Part shown: piece after piece, positions 7,673-15,752 of the stretch | Position numbering within the stretch: position 1 is the first letter of the stretch | How the letters are laid out: each line of letters opens with the position of its first letter | Assembly: GCA_049670505.1 (NCBI GenBank) | Contig: JBATTK010000096.1 | Span: forward strand, 1 to 30,003 | Reading direction: 5' to 3' | From: JBATTK01 sp049670505 | GTDB lineage: Bacteria; Bacteroidota; Bacteroidia; Flavobacteriales; Flavobacteriaceae | DNA length: 30,003 nt | The notes under the pieces: model-generated | What the model saw: the letters and a program-made list of their open reading frames with translations, nothing else | Told to the model about the DNA's origin: nothing | Databases searched by the model: none | Made by a program: the position numbers and the translations under genes

Positions 7673-9331
7673 ATGGTTAAAGACAACACATCCCTAAAAC
7701 CCATATTGGATTACTTGAAGAACGAAAACATTGAATTAAATTATGATGAGTTTGTCTTTCAAGTTAAAAGTCATCCTGACTATCCTTCATTACTTTCTTA
7801 TAGTGATGCCCTAACATTTTTTAATATAAAAAATGCAGCCTATAAAATTAAACGGGTTGCGAATATAAAATTGCCAGATCTTTTTGTTGCTCTCCTTGTA
7901 GATGAAAATAGTGGACGACAAGAGTTGTCTTTTGTCCAGAAGAAAAAAGATAGTTTTTTTATTAACAATAATAAATCCTCCCACAAAATACTATTAAAAA
8001 AATGGGGAGGTATCATTTTTTTAGCAGAGCAAGATGAACTTAATTCAAATACCCAAAACCCGAATAAACATTTTTGGAAATGGATTTTATTCATTTTTTC
8101 TATTCTGATAATCATTGTTCCAAATATTAATAAGCCCATCCCTTCATGGTTTTTTGTTTTTATAGCTTTATCTACTATTGGTATATTGCTAGCAATAGAA
8201 ACAATTAAGCAAGAGCTAGGGGTCAAATCAGCTTTTTCCGAAAGATTTTGTAAGTCTTTTAAGGATTTAGACTGTTCTTCAGTAATTAACTCTAACAAAT
8301 TGGGGTTGTTGAAAAAAGTCCCCTTAAACGATATCGCTATTGTTTTTTTCTCAGGACAATTTATTTCTCTATGGATAATGTTTATGTTCGGTAGCGAGAG
8401 AACTTTTTATTTAATACAAAATATAGGCTTGTGGATGGTTATTCCGATTTCACTTATTTCAATATATTTTCAATGGAAAATAGAAAAAAAATGGTGTACG
8501 CTTTGCCTGATTATAATTCTTGTTTTGTATGTTGAGTTATTGACTGTTAGGTTGAATCCCAATATTGGTTTTTTTTCTTTCAACGGTCTTTTTCTTTTTT
8601 TTGGTATTCACTTATTAGCTTTATCCTTTTGGCTCTTTATTAAGCCCGTGTTGCTAAGAAATAAATCATTGAAGGAAAAAATGTTGCAAGGTTTAAGGTT
8701 TAAAAAGAACTATTCCTTGTTTAAGGTGGCCTTATCCACCGAAAAACCTTTAAAGGATTCTTCTCCAGAAGGTTCTTTTCTATTGGGAAATAGAGAGGCA
8801 GCTTTAAAAATCAGTTTTGTTACAAGTCCACTTTGTGGTTATTGCAAAGATGCACACAAACTTGTTGAGGATATTTTGAAAACTTACTCAGGGAAAATAT
8901 CTTTTTTTCTAAGGTTCAATCTGAATCCTGCTTTAGAGAAAGATAATCGTAAACTAAAATTACATCGGGCTTTGACTCAAATATATATTAATGAAGGTCA
9001 AGATGCTTTTATGGCGACTATGGAAGACTGGTTTGAAAATAGGGATTTAACGGTCTGGACAAAACAAACTTTAATAGATATTGATAACCGTGAAGTGGAT
9101 ACTATTCTGAAGAACCAATACGATTGGTGCGAAAAGAACGGCTTTCTATTTACTCCGGAATTTGCAATTAACGGTTATAAATATCCTGATGCTTATGAAA
9201 GAGAATATCTTAAAGATTTTATACCTGATTTGCTTGAGGATTTTGATTTAAAAGAGAATGATTGTGAAAGTTTAAAAATATCAACACAAGCCGAGGGAAG
9301 TCAACTATTTGTTGATGGGGAATTACAGTAA
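7673..9331 (+). CDS. C39-like / VKOR / thioredoxin fusion membrane protein
   Basis: The 552-residue protein has three parts. Residues 1-120 resemble a peptidase C39 domain (SHPDYPSLLSYSDALTFFNI at 33-52, ending KKWGGIIFLAE) but contain no cysteine, so it cannot be a working C39 protease. Residues about 133-330 form a vitamin K epoxide reductase-like membrane domain with helices, a loop cysteine pair C193/C201 and the active-site WCTLC (C275, C278). Residues about 365-525 are a thioredoxin/DsbG-like domain with CGYC (C388, C391) and a cis-proline-like TPEFAING (494-501). VKOR catalyses disulfide formation using quinone and passes oxidising equivalents to a thioredoxin partner. The C39-like part may bind the double-glycine leader. 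It follows the Cys-rich precursor, its most likely substrate. Confidence 0.88.
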   Translation: MVKDNTSLKPILDYLKNENIELNYDEFVFQVKSHPDYPSLLSYSDALTFFNIKNAAYKIKRVANIKLPDLFVALLVDENSGRQELSFVQKKKDSFFINNNKSSHKILLKKWGGIIFLAEQDELNSNTQNPNKHFWKWILFIFSILIIIVPNINKPIPSWFFVFIALSTIGILLAIETIKQELGVKSAFSERFCKSFKDLDCSSVINSNKLGLLKKVPLNDIAIVFFSGQFISLWIMFMFGSERTFYLIQNIGLWMVIPISLISIYFQWKIEKKWCTLCLIIILVLYVELLTVRLNPNIGFFSFNGLFLFFGIHLLALSFWLFIKPVLLRNKSLKEKMLQGLRFKKNYSLFKVALSTEKPLKDSSPEGSFLLGNREAALKISFVTSPLCGYCKDAHKLVEDILKTYSGKISFFLRFNLNPALEKDNRKLKLHRALTQIYINEGQDAFMATMEDWFENRDLTVWTKQTLIDIDNREVDTILKNQYDWCEKNGFLFTPEFAINGYKYPDAYEREYLKDFIPDLLEDFDLKENDCESLKISTQAEGSQLFVDGELQ

Positions 9332-9460
9332 CCGCACAGTTCTTAGAGTTTTGAAAAATCTTCTGTTATGAAATGTTTGGAAACTTGTCCTTTGAATCGA
9401 ATCGGCCAAAGAGATTATATTTTAATTAAGCTGCTCTAGTCGAAAACAGTGTTTGAGAGA

Positions 9461-10540
9461 ATGAAATACGAAAAATTTAAGATATCATTTTGTACGGTAT
9501 GTATGAACCGATTACATCATTTAAAACAGACACTTCCTCAAAATATCGAGGATAATATCGATTACGGAAATATTGAGTTTGTGATACTTAATTACAACTC
9601 CCAAGACGGAATCGACGAGTGGATTACTGCTAATTTTTCAGAATATATTGATAATGAAATTCTTACTTATATAAAAACTAAGCAACCCAAGCATTTTCAG
9701 ATGAGTCACTCGAAAAATGTGGTTGCTAAACATGCTAATGGAAATATTGTTTGTAATGTGGATGCAGATAATTTTCTTGGCAAAGGATTTGCCAATTTTA
9801 TTAATAAAAATTTTAAAACAGACGAAAATATATACTTAGCTGTTGACAAGAAAATTGCACCCAGGGATTGTTATGGAAGAATCTGCGTTAGAAAAGCGGA
9901 TTTCATGTATTTACGAGGATACGATGAATCAATGACTGGATATGGATTTGAGGATTTTGATTTTAGAAATCGACTAGGTTTGTTGGGCAGAAAAACAATT
10001 TACATATCAAATGAAAAATATCTAAAAGCATTGATACATGACGATAAAACTCGTCTTAAAAATGAGCCCAATGCAGTTCAAATAGAAAAAGTATACATTC
10101 ATTACATAAAACATTATACTTCAGAACTATTATATCTATTTAAAGATGGCATTTTTTTTAGGGGCCGGATTGTATTAAATAGATTATCTAACTCAAAATC
10201 TATTGATAATTTATTTATTGAAAACAGGACATTTGAGTTTGGAAACCGATTAGAAAACAATATCTGGGATATAGGCGAATGGAAGCAAATAGAACGTTGT
10301 CTTTATCTTGTTGGGAGTAATCAGAAAAAACAAACATTGATAGAGATAGACCATAAAAGGTTAGTTGTTAAAAATAGGGAAGATATTTGTTTCTATAGAA
10401 TTACAAATCGAGCATTATTTGAAAATGTTTTAATGTTTTTTTCTCAAATAAACAACCGAATCAAAATGGAAAAAAACAGGTTTGATAATAAACTACTTGT
10501 GAACCTAAACTCTTTTGGGGAAACAACGTTGCTGAAGTAG
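9461..10540 (+). CDS. Family 2 glycosyltransferase with galactosyltransferase-like C-terminal module
   Basis: The 359-residue reading starts at ATG 9461; a GTG at 9449 would add four residues and is less likely. The N-terminal GT-A domain begins ISFCTVCMNRLHHLKQTLP and carries the metal-binding DAD (101-103) in CNVDADNFLGKGF. Residues 152-168 read RGYDESMTGYGFEDFDF, the GxGxEDxD pattern of polypeptide GalNAc-transferase/beta-4-galactosyltransferase-like enzymes. The remaining 150 residues have no family I recognise. No membrane helix is seen. The gene ends seven bases before the LanB-C-like gene, suggesting one transcript, and follows the disulfide-enzyme gene. A role in glycosylating the Cys-rich peptide is plausible but unproven; acting on a polysaccharide or outer-surface glycan is the alternative. 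Confidence 0.82.
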   Translation: MKYEKFKISFCTVCMNRLHHLKQTLPQNIEDNIDYGNIEFVILNYNSQDGIDEWITANFSEYIDNEILTYIKTKQPKHFQMSHSKNVVAKHANGNIVCNVDADNFLGKGFANFINKNFKTDENIYLAVDKKIAPRDCYGRICVRKADFMYLRGYDESMTGYGFEDFDFRNRLGLLGRKTIYISNEKYLKALIHDDKTRLKNEPNAVQIEKVYIHYIKHYTSELLYLFKDGIFFRGRIVLNRLSNSKSIDNLFIENRTFEFGNRLENNIWDIGEWKQIERCLYLVGSNQKKQTLIEIDHKRLVVKNREDICFYRITNRALFENVLMFFSQINNRIKMEKNRFDNKLLVNLNSFGETTLLK

Positions 10541-10546
10541 TAAACA

Positions 10547-11425
10547 ATGGAGAAGGAAAGCAAGCAATGTTTGTGCATATCATTGTTTTATGATAAAACA
10601 ATGTGGCACAAAATTCTCGTCGAAGGGGTAGAACCATTTCTGAAAAATAGAAAACGAGCAGACTTTTTTTATATCTCTTTGAGTGAATTCAAGGGGGATC
10701 ATATAAGATTGATACTTGTAGTATTAGAAGAACATTCAGTTTTATTGGCAACAGATTTAGATGACTATTTCAGAAGCTTTTTTGAAAAAAAACCATCCCC
10801 AAATCGAATGGACCTGATTTCAACAGAAAGTTTATATCAAGATTTTGAAAATAATACAATTCATTATGGCGTATATGATTTTTCCATTATGGATAATTGG
10901 ACAATGCCAATAGCAAATTACTTACAAAATTTAGCTGCAACATTATTGGAAGTGTTTCGACACTACAAACAAGAAACTCTTATAAATCATATTGAAATCA
11001 TGATTGAGTTTTTTACAATTTACATCAACGTGGCAATACTTGATATCCGTTTAGCAAGAAATTTTTTTAATGAGCTTCTTGAATCAGAATACAAAGAATA
11101 TTCAAAAGGAAGTATTTCAAATATTGTTGAAATAAACAAAGCTAATTTTGAAAACAATAAGTCCTTGATTCTGCAATATTTAAGTGATAATATTTACAAA
11201 AATAATAATCAATACGATAAAAAATGGGAACAGAAGTGGTATGAAACTGTATCTGTTTTCTCAAAACAACATTCGACCTTCTTTGGGAAAGAAAATTCAA
11301 AAGAACATTTTAAAATAATTCATTTGCTTTGTGATGCGTTCAATTTTGAGGAAAAAATAAGTGCCTTCTACCTTTTATCAAAAGGACTTGAGTCATTTGA
11401 TGAGACACAATCGCATGAAACGTAA
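10547..11425 (+). CDS. Stand-alone LanB C-terminal-like (thiopeptide-type bacteriocin biosynthesis) protein
   Basis: The 292-residue protein opens CLCISLFYDKTMWHKILVEG and has the family signature with W20 and the block FFYISLSEFKGDHIRLILVV (40-59), matching the FFIRY...GxHxRLR pattern of the SpaB/LanB C-terminal domain. In class I lanthipeptide dehydratases this domain performs glutamate elimination; related stand-alone small proteins act in thiopeptide and aminoacyl-tRNA-dependent peptide pathways. No N-terminal dehydratase partner is present in the window. The second arginine of the usual RLR signature is replaced by isoleucine (HIRLIL), so activity may differ. The gene begins seven bases after the glycosyltransferase and probably shares its transcript. 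The domain call rests on the motif and overall length and is fairly confident; its reaction here is unknown. Confidence 0.68.
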   Translation: MEKESKQCLCISLFYDKTMWHKILVEGVEPFLKNRKRADFFYISLSEFKGDHIRLILVVLEEHSVLLATDLDDYFRSFFEKKPSPNRMDLISTESLYQDFENNTIHYGVYDFSIMDNWTMPIANYLQNLAATLLEVFRHYKQETLINHIEIMIEFFTIYINVAILDIRLARNFFNELLESEYKEYSKGSISNIVEINKANFENNKSLILQYLSDNIYKNNNQYDKKWEQKWYETVSVFSKQHSTFFGKENSKEHFKIIHLLCDAFNFEEKISAFYLLSKGLESFDETQSHET

Positions 11426-11497
11426 ATGAGATGATACATTAGTGGAGTGAAGAAATGTTGATTTGTAAAGATGCAGATTATTGCCATGTTTTAGAAT

Positions 11498-11818
11498 TTT
11501 CACGTCCCTATTGCTGAGATATGTAGAATACTTTTATAGGTTAATACCATCCCAGTTGTATCATCTATCACTCCTTTTGAAGCCGATAGAAAATATTTTA
11601 AAAAGTAATATTATATCTTTTATATCAAATGTAGCTTGGAAACATGTATTAACCGTGACCCAAAAGGTCTTTACTTCAAAGCTAAGAAAGGTGAAATCAA
11701 AAACTTTACAGGAATCTCTGATTTCTTTGAGCAGCCATAGATTGACAATTACATTATTAATACCGAAGAAAATAACATTTCAGAATGTATAATAAAAATG
11801 CCGAGAAAGGTTAATTAG
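11498..11818 (+). pseudogene. Adenylylsulfate (APS) kinase pseudogene, C-terminal part
   Basis: One frame gives clear APS-kinase sequence broken by stop codons at 11537, 11606 and 11738. Readable pieces are TIPVVSSITPFEADRKYF (11543-11602 region), then from 11621 IKCSLETCINRDPKGLYFKA and KKGEIKNFTGISDFFEQP. The RDPKGLY and GEIKNFTGI blocks are hallmark CysC motifs. The N-terminal P-loop half is missing. APS kinase makes PAPS, the donor used by sulfotransferases, and an intact sulfotransferase starts 15 bases after this remnant. A 103-codon open frame in another phase (11481-11792) is a shadow of this decayed gene. Confidence 0.8.
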
Positions 11819-11833
11819 CCTTAATACTTACAC

Positions 11834-12721
11834 ATGAACTCTATTAAACCCAATTTTTTAATAATAGGAGCGGCTAAATCGGGTACTACGTCACTTTTCG
11901 CTTATCTAAAGCAGCACCCAGAAATTTTTATGCCCGCTATGAAGGAAACCAATTATTTTGCGCTCAAGAATTGTAATCCTGAGCTTAATGGTCCAGGAGA
12001 TTTGAACTGGTACAAATCTTCAATAACTAATGAAAAAGATTATCTCGAATTATTTGAGGTTTCTGAAACCCATTTGGTAATAGGAGAAGCATCGCCAACA
12101 TACTTACATAGTGCTTGCGCACCTGAAAATATTTTTAACTTCAATCCTGATATTAAACTTATTGCTATACTAAGAGACCCAAGATATAGGGCACTAAGCT
12201 ATTTTCATCACTGTAGGCGAATTGGTATCGAGGACATGAACAATTTTATGGAGGTTCTAAAAATGGAGAAAGAAAGAAAAAAACGGGGTTGGTATTGGGC
12301 AAATCATATTCATGCCGGATATTATTGCCAGCAACTGGAGAATTACTATAGCTATTTTCCAAAAAAACAAATAAAAGTAATTCTTTTAGAAGACTTAATT
12401 AAATTCCCTAAGGAGACCATAAAAGGTGTTTTTTCATTCTTAGAAGTTAATCAGTTTTTTGAACCAAAAATGGACTTCATAGCAAATCGAGGATATAAAA
12501 CCACCCTTAATATTCTTGAGAAAACCTTTCTAAAATCACAAGTATTAAATCGTATAGTTTACGCAATTTCACCAAGATTGTTTAATGAAACAAAGTTGAA
12601 AATACTTTTGAATATTAAAATGAACAATCGGGATAAGCAATTTTTAACTGATGTTTATATAAAAGAAGTTATGAGATTAGAAATTTTAATCAACCGAAAT
12701 CTTAGTCATTGGTATAGCTAA
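11834..12721 (+). CDS. PAPS-dependent sulfotransferase family protein
   Basis: The 295-residue protein starts FLIIGAAKSGTTSLFAYLKQ (residues 8-27), the 5'-phosphosulfate-binding loop of sulfotransferases with K15, S16, G17 and T18. The 3'-phosphate-binding motif is at AILRDPRYRALSYFHH (111-126) with R114 and S122. A central LLEDLI precedes the region of the acceptor-binding cleft. The enzyme would transfer sulfate from PAPS to a hydroxyl or amino group of a carbohydrate or peptide; the acceptor is not predictable. It follows a decayed APS kinase gene, so PAPS would have to come from elsewhere in the genome. It might act on the locus peptide, its sugar, or on exopolysaccharide. Confidence 0.88.
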   Translation: MNSIKPNFLIIGAAKSGTTSLFAYLKQHPEIFMPAMKETNYFALKNCNPELNGPGDLNWYKSSITNEKDYLELFEVSETHLVIGEASPTYLHSACAPENIFNFNPDIKLIAILRDPRYRALSYFHHCRRIGIEDMNNFMEVLKMEKERKKRGWYWANHIHAGYYCQQLENYYSYFPKKQIKVILLEDLIKFPKETIKGVFSFLEVNQFFEPKMDFIANRGYKTTLNILEKTFLKSQVLNRIVYAISPRLFNETKLKILLNIKMNNRDKQFLTDVYIKEVMRLEILINRNLSHWYS

Positions 12722-12732
12722 AAGCTAAATTG

Positions 12733-12757
12733 TTTAGGAATTTAGACTTGTCCTAAA
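12733..12757 (+). terminator. Possible weak hairpin after the sulfotransferase gene
   Basis: TTTAGGA (12733-12739) pairs with TCCTAAA (12751-12757) across an 11-base loop, 12 bases after the stop codon. There is no T-run after the stem, so termination is uncertain. Confidence 0.25.
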
Positions 12758-12765
12758 AAGAGGAA

Positions 12766-12981
12766 GGCTACATTTTTAGGGAAGACTACAGTTGCAGTAG
12801 AGCAGCTTCTTTGAATCGACCCATAAAGGAAATGAATAGTCCATCAATATTCAAGGTTGTCCATAAGGGATATAGACAGGTACCTTCTAAAAAATTTCCC
12901 TGCGTAATTCTCTATAAGCATGAAAAGTAAACGATAAAAATATATCGCGTATTCCAACTAGGAAAAATCCCAAAACTAGGT
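12766..12981 (+). pseudogene. RelE/ParE-type toxin pseudogene
   Basis: One frame from 12766 reads through SPSIFKVVHKGYRQVPSKKF and PCVILYKHEK to a TAA at 12928-12930, then continues in the same frame with IKIYRVFQLGKIPKL. This is the C-terminal core of Bacteroidota ParE/RelE plasmid-stabilisation toxins (the YRQ...KKFPyvIlYK...iYRVFh...NP pattern) with an in-frame stop and substitutions in the final motif. The upstream part back to GYIFRE may also belong. No antitoxin is seen next to it. It is inactive debris, typical of an accessory region. Confidence 0.65.
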
Positions 12982-13004
12982 TTAGAAAACCATAATACTA
13001 ATAG

Positions 13005-13185
13005 GATTATTTTTGTATGCAATTTTTGGCTTTTGTGAAAATTACAGATTTTTCACCGGTCATGGCCATTGATAGTTTACCGCTGTACATATTTGGTGTA
13101 TCAAAAGTAACAGCTACGGTATTGAGCGAACCGTGGTTGCCCATCCAAACATATGCCCATACATAGTACTTGGAAGTATCTATAA
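13005..13185 (-). pseudogene. Unrecognised open fragment behind the Wzc-type gene
   Basis: On the minus strand one frame reads DTSKYYVWAYVWMGNHGSLN followed by about 40 further residues ending KNCIQK and a stop near 13005. Just upstream another frame reads SGKELFTLSEPLIIVALKI, suggesting a frameshift. The composition looks like part of a secreted beta-rich protein but no family is recognised. It probably marks eroded sequence at the border between the accessory region and the polysaccharide locus. Confidence 0.3.
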
Positions 13186-13256
13186 AATTTTAAGAGCTAC
13201 AATAATCAAAGGTTCCGATAAGGTAAAAAGCTCTTTACCACTTCCCGTTTAAACCA

Positions 13257-15620
13257 CTATCCTTTTCTTTTGACTCGATCTTTGTACCAAGGTGCCGACG
13301 GTTTTTGTGCACCGTACCCATAACCATAACCATAATTATAGCCCTTCAATTTACCTTGATCGATACTATTTACGACAAAGGCCATATTTTTTAATTTCTT
13401 GGTTTTGTATAGATCCATGGAGAAGTCCAATAGGCGTTTTTCCGTAAAACCGGCCCTCGTTACAAAAAGTGTAACATCGGCATATGGAGAAATCAACAAC
13501 GTATCGGTTACCAACAAGGTAGGGGCCGTATCCACAATAATATAGTCGAACTCTTTTTTTGCTTTGTCCATAAATTCCTCAAATCCTTTGCTCGATAGAA
13601 GTTCCGGGGCATTTGGAGGTATAGCACCACTAAAACAAACCTTATGGAATGTATTTTTACCAAAGCTCCCAATACAGTCTTGCCATGCCACTTTGGAATT
13701 ACTTAGATAATCGGAAAGGCCTATGCGATTTTTATCAACGCTCACGTGCGCATGAAGTTGGGGATTTCGTAAATCGGCGCCCAAAAGCAATACCCGTTTT
13801 TTTAGGCTGGCATACGCAAAAGAGAGATTAAGGGCGATCAAGGTTTTCCCCTCCCCTTTAATAGCGGAAGTTACATAAACGATATGGGCCTCATCCGTAT
13901 TTTTTTTGGGCAACAGATAATTTACATTCGTACTTAATATTCTAAACGATTCCGCTAAAATAGAACGGTCATCGGTTTCCATAATTTTATTTTCCTCTAG
14001 AAATGGGATTTCGGCCAACACCGGAATTTCCGAATTTAATTTTTCTATATCTGATCGGTCATGTACTTTGGTATCGAAAGAAAATAATACGAATAATAAT
14101 CCAAACGGTAGCATTAGCCCCACTAACAGGGAAACCGGATATACAACTGTTTTTTTTGGTGATACGGGCTTACTGCTCGTAAGGCCATAATCCACCACTT
14201 TAATGGAAGGGGCCGTTACTGCAAAATTGATAGCGGCCTCCTCTTGTTTTTCCAAAAGGATAAGAAAGAGATTTTCCTTAATACTTTGTTGCCGTTCTAT
14301 GGACCTTAGGATTTTTTCTTTTTCCGGAAGCCTTGCAAACGATGTGCCTGTTACGTTTTTTTGTTGTGTACGTTGTCTTAATGACATTTGTAATTGGGTT
14401 TGATACACATTTAAGGTGTTCAATATATTCCGTTTGCCCTGTTGCATTTGATTATTCAATAACTGTAAGGTTGGATGGCTTTCTTGAACACTTGTTTTCA
14501 GTTTCTCACGTTCCAATGCCAATTGATTATATTCCGAGACCAGATGGTTTATACTGCTATCCTCCAATCCGATATCAGCGGGCAACAATTCATATCCATT
14601 GGTATTCCCAACGGTTCCTTTTAGCAATTTAGCCAATGAAATTTGGGTTTGCAGATTAAAAACCTCCTCTTCGTTAACCGATTTTCTCTGTAATGTAAAA
14701 CTTGCGTCCTCTTCAATATAGGAGAGATTATTGTCTTGTTTAAAATCTTGTTTGCCTACCTCTATGGAATCAAGTTCCCTGGACAGATATATGAATCGTT
14801 CCTCTATAAAATCAACCGTTCGCTTAGATACCAATTGCCTATCCAATATACCGTCTTGATTGAACTTATCAATAATGGCATTTAGAACCGCCTCGGAGCG
14901 TTCTATACTCTCCCCGACAAGTGAAAGAGAAAGAATTTCACTATTTTTATTGGTTGCCTGCACTTGCAGATCTCTGGCGAGCTTTAAGGTTGCTTCTTTG
15001 GTAGGATTTAAAATAACTTTATACTCCATATCCCTGTATTCGCTTATTTTGATATTTTCCAGTAGCGCTATACTGAAAGGAAAATCACTGGAAGATGTGT
15101 GTTGCGGATATAGGCCAGCCGTGAACTTTTTGCCTTCTTCATCGGTAATGACAAATTCTTCCGAGTGTATTGCCACTCTATAGGTCAAGGGTTTTCTTAA
15201 ACTATCCCTGGAAATATTTTTTGATATGGCAAAGGGAGTATTCCAGATTTCGGTAGTTTTAAAATTTCCGATTTCGTGATAGGAGACATCCAAATTCAGA
15301 TCGGCTACCACTTGACTCAGCAATCGATACGATTTCAGTATTTCGATTTCATTGTCCAGATTAATCTTTGGGTTTCCGCTTATAACGGATATGGCGTCCG
15401 TAGCAATGTCCAACTCATTGGAATCATCAATTATCTTGATCTTTGCAACAGACTTAAATGTTACCGGTGCATAGCGCATATAAAGATAGCCCAAGGCTAA
15501 ACTTATGAGTACGGCAATTAAGAACCAGGGCCAGTAACGAAGGTATTTAAATAAAATATCCTTTTGTATAAAAGACTCCTGTTCTTCATTAATATCCAAT
15601 AAATATTGTGATTCTTTCAT
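13257..15620 (-). CDS. Wzc-type polysaccharide co-polymerase / tyrosine autokinase
   Basis: The 787-residue inner-membrane protein combines a Wzz chain-length domain with a cytoplasmic BY-kinase. A first membrane helix lies at about residues 31-47 and a second at about 493-515, enclosing a long periplasmic coiled-coil region. The kinase has Walker A AIKGEGKT (586-593), Walker A' LLLGADLR (611-618; the usual LLIDADLR has D where this has G) and Walker B IIVDTAP (694-700). The C-terminal tail carries five alternating tyrosines at 761-769 plus Y779, the autophosphorylation cluster. It controls chain length and export of capsule or exopolysaccharide. It is the last gene of the locus; the matching phosphatase is at 25428. 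No outer-membrane Wza partner is visible. Confidence 0.95.
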   Translation of the reverse strand: MKESQYLLDINEEQESFIQKDILFKYLRYWPWFLIAVLISLALGYLYMRYAPVTFKSVAKIKIIDDSNELDIATDAISVISGNPKINLDNEIEILKSYRLLSQVVADLNLDVSYHEIGNFKTTEIWNTPFAISKNISRDSLRKPLTYRVAIHSEEFVITDEEGKKFTAGLYPQHTSSSDFPFSIALLENIKISEYRDMEYKVILNPTKEATLKLARDLQVQATNKNSEILSLSLVGESIERSEAVLNAIIDKFNQDGILDRQLVSKRTVDFIEERFIYLSRELDSIEVGKQDFKQDNNLSYIEEDASFTLQRKSVNEEEVFNLQTQISLAKLLKGTVGNTNGYELLPADIGLEDSSINHLVSEYNQLALEREKLKTSVQESHPTLQLLNNQMQQGKRNILNTLNVYQTQLQMSLRQRTQQKNVTGTSFARLPEKEKILRSIERQQSIKENLFLILLEKQEEAAINFAVTAPSIKVVDYGLTSSKPVSPKKTVVYPVSLLVGLMLPFGLLFVLFSFDTKVHDRSDIEKLNSEIPVLAEIPFLEENKIMETDDRSILAESFRILSTNVNYLLPKKNTDEAHIVYVTSAIKGEGKTLIALNLSFAYASLKKRVLLLGADLRNPQLHAHVSVDKNRIGLSDYLSNSKVAWQDCIGSFGKNTFHKVCFSGAIPPNAPELLSSKGFEEFMDKAKKEFDYIIVDTAPTLLVTDTLLISPYADVTLFVTRAGFTEKRLLDFSMDLYKTKKLKNMAFVVNSIDQGKLKGYNYGYGYGYGAQKPSAPWYKDRVKRKG

Positions 15621-15721
15621 CTTTTTTTCTTTGGGGCGTATCGTACAATATCTTCTATTTTTGAAGTGTACAATAATGTATTTACTTCATGATCGATCAT
15701 ATTAAAATTGGTAAGCTGCAT
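15617..15721 (-). CDS. Possible small ORF coupled to the Wzc-type gene
   Basis: An ATG at 15721 opens a 34-residue frame beginning MQLTNFNMIDHEVNTLLY and ending in basic RYAPKKKR. Its TGA overlaps the ATG of the Wzc-type gene (ATGA), an arrangement that allows translational coupling. The frame is open a further 12 codons upstream without an ATG. No family is recognised and no ribosome-binding site is seen. It may be a genuine upstream peptide, a remnant of a lost gene, or chance. Confidence 0.3.
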   Translation of the reverse strand: MQLTNFNMIDHEVNTLLYTSKIEDIVRYAPKKKR

Positions 15722-15752
15722 TTCTAAAAAACTATCTATCAATGGTTTATTC

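Noticed and set aside
9368..9439. 23-codon ORF with two cysteines between the oxidoreductase and glycosyltransferase genes
   Set aside because: It has no leader pattern, no GG motif and no homology I recognise; chance is likely in such a short gap.
11481..11792. 103-codon open frame before the sulfotransferase
   Set aside because: It is in the wrong phase; the neighbouring frame carries clear APS-kinase motifs, so this is a shadow of that pseudogene.
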